DNA from: Streptomyces aureus
GTDB lineage: Bacteria > Actinomycetota > Actinomycetes > Streptomycetales > Streptomycetaceae
Assembly: GCF_000725495.1 (NCBI RefSeq)
Contig: NZ_JNZD01000004.1
Span: forward strand, 823,871-887,870
Direction: 5' to 3'
Length of the DNA stretch: 64,000 bases
Made by a program: the position numbers and the translations under genes. The notes beneath the pieces are model-generated. The model was not told where the DNA came from and searched no databases. It saw nothing but the letters and a program-made list of their open reading frames with translations. Positions 60,510-64,000 of the stretch are shown here, one piece after another (position 1 is the stretch's first letter; the number at the start of each line of letters is the position of its first letter).

Positions 60510-62272
60510 GCAAGGGTGAGGCGCGATCCGACGGTGAGCCCCTTTCCGGCGGTGCCGCGCAGGACGCGGCCGCCGCGCCGCAGGGATCCGGTGACCCGGC
60601 CGTGGAACCGGACGGTCTGACGTCCGGTGCCCCGGCCGGGGAACCCGGATCCCCCGCGGCCCCTGCGTCCGGCGGCCTCGCCGGGGAGGCGGCCGAGGCG
60701 CTCGGCGACGCGGCGTCGAAGGCTCTGGCCGAGGCGCTCGGCGTCGCGGCCGACTGGGACAACCCGTTGCGCGACCCGCGCGACCGCCGGCTCCCCCGGA
60801 TCGCGGGCCCCTCCGGGCTCGTCATCTTCGGCGTCACCGGCGACCTGTCCCGCAAGAAGCTGATGCCGGCCGTGTACGACCTCGCCAACCGGGGTCTGCT
60901 GCCGCCGGGCTTCTCGCTGCTCGGGTTCGCCCGCCGCGAGTGGGAGGACCAGGACTTCGCGCAGGTGGTGCACGACTCGGTGCGCGAGCACGCGCGGACC
61001 GAGTTCCGCGAGGAGGTCTGGCAGCAGCTCGCCGAGGGCATGCGGTTCATCCCCGGCGACTTCGACGACGACACCGCGTTCAAGCAACTGCGCTCCGCCG
61101 TCGACGAGCTGGACGCCTCCAGGGGCACCAGCGGCAACTACGCGTTCTACCTCTCGGTACCGCCGAAGTTCTTCCCCAAGGTGGTGCGGCAGCTCAAGAA
61201 GCACGGGCTGGCGACCGCCCCCGAGGGGTCCTGGCGGCGCGCGGTCATCGAGAAGCCGTTCGGCCACGACCTGGCGAGCGCCCGCGAGCTGAACCGGATC
61301 GTCCACGACGTGTTCGACCCGGACCAGGTGTTCCGGATCGACCACTACCTCGGCAAGGAGACCGTCCAGAACATCCTGGCGCTCCGCTTCGCCAACCAGA
61401 TGTACGAACCCGTCTGGAACCGGTCGTACGTCGACCACGTCCAGATCACGATGGCCGAGGACATCGGCATCGGCGGGCGGGCCGGCTACTACGACGGCAT
61501 CGGCTCCGCCCGGGACGTCATCCAGAACCATCTGCTCCAGCTGATGGCGCTCACCGCCATGGAGGAACCGGCGGCCTTCGACGCCGAGTCCCTGCTCGCC
61601 GAGAAGCTCAAGGTCCTCAGGGCCGTCAAGCTGCCGGAGAACCTGGGCGAGCACACCGTGCGCGGCCAGTACGCCGAGAGCTGGCAGGGCGGCGAGCGGG
61701 TGCGCGGCTACCTCCAGGAGGACGGCATCGACCCGGGCTCGACGACCGACACCTACGCGGCCGTCAAGCTCCAGGTGGACAACCGCCGTTGGGCCGGTGT
61801 CCCGTTCTACCTGCGCACCGGCAAGCGTCTGGGCCGCCGTGTCACCGAGATCGCGGTCGTCTTCCAGCGCGCCCCGCACTCCCCGTTCGACTCCACGGCC
61901 ACCGAGGAGCTCGGCGCCAACGCGATCGTCATCCGCGTCCAGCCCGACGAGGGCATGACCGTGCGCTTCGGATCCAAGGTGCCGGGTACCTCCATGGAGA
62001 TCCGGGACGTCACCATGGACTTCGCGTACGGCGAGTCGTTCACCGAGTCCAGCCCGGAGGCGTACGAACGGCTGATCCTGGATGTCCTGCTCGGCGACGC
62101 CAATCTCTTCCCCCGCCACCAGGAGGTGGAAGAGTCCTGGAAGATCCTCGACCCGATCGAGGGGTACTGGGAGAGCCACGGCACGCCCGCGCAGTACCCC
62201 TCGGGCAGCTGGGGTCCCGAGGAAGCCGACGAGATGCTCGCACGAGACGGACGGAGCTGGCGCAGGCCATGA
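60506..62272 (+). CDS. zwf: Glucose-6-phosphate 1-dehydrogenase with long N-terminal extension
   Basis: This 588-residue enzyme oxidises glucose 6-phosphate to 6-phosphogluconolactone and makes NADPH. The nucleotide motif [10 protein letters not shown] starts at residue 109 and the catalytic motif RIDHYLGKE is near residue 278. Typical proteins have about 510 residues, and the extra 85 N-terminal residues here are Ala/Gly/Pro-rich, without recognisable fold. The ATG overlaps the tal stop (ATGA), so the extended start is the natural one, though an internal start near WDNPLRDP cannot be excluded. Confidence 0.93.
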   Translation: MSKGEARSDGEPLSGGAAQDAAAAPQGSGDPAVEPDGLTSGAPAGEPGSPAAPASGGLAGEAAEALGDAASKALAEALGVAADWDNPLRDPRDRRLPRIAGPSGLVIFGVTGDLSRKKLMPAVYDLANRGLLPPGFSLLGFARREWEDQDFAQVVHDSVREHARTEFREEVWQQLAEGMRFIPGDFDDDTAFKQLRSAVDELDASRGTSGNYAFYLSVPPKFFPKVVRQLKKHGLATAPEGSWRRAVIEKPFGHDLASARELNRIVHDVFDPDQVFRIDHYLGKETVQNILALRFANQMYEPVWNRSYVDHVQITMAEDIGIGGRAGYYDGIGSARDVIQNHLLQLMALTAMEEPAAFDAESLLAEKLKVLRAVKLPENLGEHTVRGQYAESWQGGERVRGYLQEDGIDPGSTTDTYAAVKLQVDNRRWAGVPFYLRTGKRLGRRVTEIAVVFQRAPHSPFDSTATEELGANAIVIRVQPDEGMTVRFGSKVPGTSMEIRDVTMDFAYGESFTESSPEAYERLILDVLLGDANLFPRHQEVEESWKILDPIEGYWESHGTPAQYPSGSWGPEEADEMLARDGRSWRRP

Positions 62273-63201
62273 AGATCGACCTGACCGACACCACGGCAAG
62301 CAAGATCAACAAGGCGCTCGTACGGGGGCGCCGGGCCATCGGCACCCCCGCCGTGGGCATGGTCCTGACGATGGTCATCGTCACCGACGAGGAGAACGCG
62401 TACGACTCGATCAAGGCGGCCGAGGAGGCCTCCCGCGAGCACCCCTCGCGGACCCTGGTCGTCATCAAGCGCGTCGCCCGCACCCCGCGCGACCGCACCA
62501 ACTCGCGCCTGGACGCCGAGGTGCGCGTCGGCTCCGACGCGGGCACCGGTGAGACGGTCGTCCTGCGGACGTACGGCGAGGTGTCCGACCACGCCGACTC
62601 GGTGGTCCTGCCGCTGCTGCTGCCCGACGCCCCCGTCGTCGTCTGGTGGCCGGTGGACGCGCCCGCGAACCCGGTCAAGGACCCGCTGGGCGCCCTCGCC
62701 CAGCGCCGGATCACCGACATGTACGCCGTCGAGGAACCGCTCGTCGCGCTGGACGCCCGCGCCGCCTCCTACGCCCCGGGCGACACCGACCTGGCCTGGA
62801 CCCGGCTCACGCCCTGGCGCTCCATGCTGGCCGCCGCGCTCGACCAGGCCCGTACGAAGGTGATCTCGGCGACCGTCGAGAGCGAGGCCCAGAACCCGAG
62901 CGCCGAACTGCTCGCCCGCTGGCTGGAGGCCCGCCTCCGGGTCAGGACCGAACGGGTCGTCACCGCCGGTCCCGTGGTCACCGCCGTCCGGCTCGGCACC
63001 GAGAACGGCGAGATCGTCATCGACCGCCCCGAAGGCCCGCTGGCCACGCTGTCGCTGCCCGGTCAGCCCTCCCGCACCCTCGCCCTGAAGGTGCGCTCCA
63101 CCTCCCAGCTGATCGCCGAGGAACTGCGCCGCCTCGACGCGGACGAGATGTACGCCGTCGCCCTGCGCGGCGAGGCCCCCAAGGAGACCCCCCGTGTCTG
63201 A
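62269..63201 (+). CDS. opcA: Glucose-6-phosphate dehydrogenase assembly protein OpcA
   Basis: This 310-residue protein is required for full activity of glucose-6-phosphate dehydrogenase in actinobacteria and cyanobacteria, where it acts as an assembly or allosteric partner. The family segments [22 protein letters not shown] and [12 protein letters not shown] are present. It overlaps zwf by 4 bp (ATGA) and pgi by 8 bp, so all three are translated in series. Confidence 0.93.
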   Translation: MKIDLTDTTASKINKALVRGRRAIGTPAVGMVLTMVIVTDEENAYDSIKAAEEASREHPSRTLVVIKRVARTPRDRTNSRLDAEVRVGSDAGTGETVVLRTYGEVSDHADSVVLPLLLPDAPVVVWWPVDAPANPVKDPLGALAQRRITDMYAVEEPLVALDARAASYAPGDTDLAWTRLTPWRSMLAAALDQARTKVISATVESEAQNPSAELLARWLEARLRVRTERVVTAGPVVTAVRLGTENGEIVIDRPEGPLATLSLPGQPSRTLALKVRSTSQLIAEELRRLDADEMYAVALRGEAPKETPRV

Positions 63202-64000
63202 GTACCCCAAGCCCGTGCGGCGTCCGGAGTGGGTGGCGCTGGAGGACCACCGCGCCACCGTGCTGCTCCACCCGCGGCTGCGCGACCTGTTCGCCACCGA
63301 TCCCGCGCGCGCCGAACGCTACGTCGTCCAGGTCGGCGACCTGCGGATCGACTACTCCAAGCACCTGATCACCGACGAGACCCTGGCCCTGCTCCAGGAA
63401 CTCGCCGTGGCGACGGATGTGTTCGGGCTGCGGGACGCGATGTTCCGGGGCGAGAGGATCAACACGACCGAGGACCGGGCGGTGCTGCACACCGCGCTGC
63501 GGGCGCCGCGGGACGCGGTCGTCGAGGTCGACGGGGAGAACGTCGTGCCGGCCGTGCACGCGGTCCTGGACAAGATGACGGACTTCGCGGGCCGGGTGCG
63601 TTCGGGTGAGTGGACCGGGCACACCGGCAAGCGCATCAGGAACATCGTCAACATCGGTATCGGCGGCTCGGACCTCGGCCCGGCGATGGCGTACGAGGTG
63701 CTGCGCTCCTTCACCGACCGCTCGCTGACCGTGCGGTTCGTCTCCAACGTGGACGGCGCCGACCTGCACGAGGCCGTCCGCGACCTGGACCCGGCCGAGA
63801 CGCTGTTCATCGTCGCCTCCAAGACCTTCACCACCATCGAGACCATCACCAACGCCACCTCCGCGCGGTCCTGGCTGCTCGCCGGACTCGGTGAGGAGAA
63901 GGCGGTCGCGAAGCACTTCGTGGCGCTGTCGACGAACGCGGAGAAGGTCGCGGACTTCGGTATCGACACGGCGAACATGTTCGAGTTCTGGGACTGGGTC
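63194..64000 (+). CDS. pgi: Glucose-6-phosphate isomerase, 3' end outside window
   Basis: This enzyme interconverts glucose 6-phosphate and fructose 6-phosphate. The frame is open from GTG 63194 to the end of the window (269 codons; complete proteins have about 550 residues). GTG follows AAGGAG by 7 nt and overlaps opcA by 8 bp. The product starts [16 protein letters not shown] and contains the family segments [22 protein letters not shown] (phosphate binding) and [16 protein letters not shown]. It closes the five-gene sugar phosphate operon. Confidence 0.94.
   Translation, partial: MSEYPKPVRRPEWVALEDHRATVLLHPRLRDLFATDPARAERYVVQVGDLRIDYSKHLITDETLALLQELAVATDVFGLRDAMFRGERINTTEDRAVLHTALRAPRDAVVEVDGENVVPAVHAVLDKMTDFAGRVRSGEWTGHTGKRIRNIVNIGIGGSDLGPAMAYEVLRSFTDRSLTVRFVSNVDGADLHEAVRDLDPAETLFIVASKTFTTIETITNATSARSWLLAGLGEEKAVAKHFVALSTNAEKVADFGIDTANMFEFWDWV

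Overview
The window is high-GC DNA (third codon positions almost always G or C, many GTG starts, short GTGA/ATGA overlaps between neighbouring genes) with typical Streptomyces content: DasR-like and CebR-like operators, a rare TTA codon, large secreted glycoside hydrolases, and a transketolase-transaldolase-zwf-opcA-pgi operon. I read it as chromosomal DNA of a Streptomyces species. I saw no tRNA, rRNA, insertion sequence, prophage or CRISPR array. From memory, the pairing of an Sfp-type phosphopantetheinyl transferase with a second pentose-phosphate cluster resembles the S. coelicolor SCO6660-SCO6673 area; this was not checked.

Layout. 1-5.5 kb: the end of a Rieske oxygenase gene, an IclR regulator, and a divergent four-gene SsuABC/NMT1-type ABC importer. 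5.5-11.8 kb: a minus-strand sugar module (GH13 glucosidase, two permeases, binding lipoprotein, LacI repressor) with matching repeats in front of the binding-protein and repressor genes. 12.0-18.1 kb: a minus-strand hydroxyproline catabolic cluster (GntR/FCD regulator, 4-hydroxyproline epimerase, DapA-family deaminase, three-subunit D-hydroxyproline dehydrogenase); a shared ATGTSACRT motif precedes three of its transcription units. 18.1-22.2 kb: a ribbon-helix-helix protein, a DUF4097 protein and a DrrAB-like ABC exporter behind an unusual array of eight 10-bp repeats and a palindrome. 22.2-28.0 kb: a polyamine-type ABC importer divergent from a GntR regulator whose gene overlaps a Cache-domain gene. 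28.0-32.5 kb: an orphan MmyB-type ligand-binding protein, an XRE regulator, an ImmA/IrrE-like HExxH protein with a TTA codon, a multispanning membrane protein and an alpha/beta hydrolase. 32.8-36.2 kb: a small protein, a phosphopantetheinyl transferase overlapping a calcineurin-type phosphoesterase, and an ATP-grasp protein.

36.2-39.8 kb: a 982-residue membrane M48 metalloprotease and its coupled partner. 40-47 kb: a GH18 chitinase behind two dre-like boxes, then a three-gene unit of ABC ATPase, ABC-2 permease and YncE/phosphoesterase protein. 47.3-49.6 kb: GH4 glycosidase divergent from an IclR regulator. 49.9-54.5 kb: an unusual FAD/NAD(P)-binding protein fused to a TTC38-like TPR domain and split by Gly-rich minisatellite repeats, then a lipoprotein L,D-transpeptidase. 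54.6-57.1 kb: a GH16 beta-glucanase with tandem LacI-type operators, and an AraC regulator. 57.2-64.0 kb: the translationally coupled tkt-tal-zwf-opcA-pgi operon, with pgi running off the window.

The overall theme is uptake and breakdown of environmental carbon and nitrogen sources (aromatics, glucosides, hydroxyproline, polyamines, chitin, beta-glucan) by local regulator-transporter-enzyme units, feeding into central sugar phosphate metabolism. The least understood parts are the XRE/HExxH/membrane-protein module, the ribbon-helix-helix operator array, the FAD-TPR fusion and the M48 fusion.
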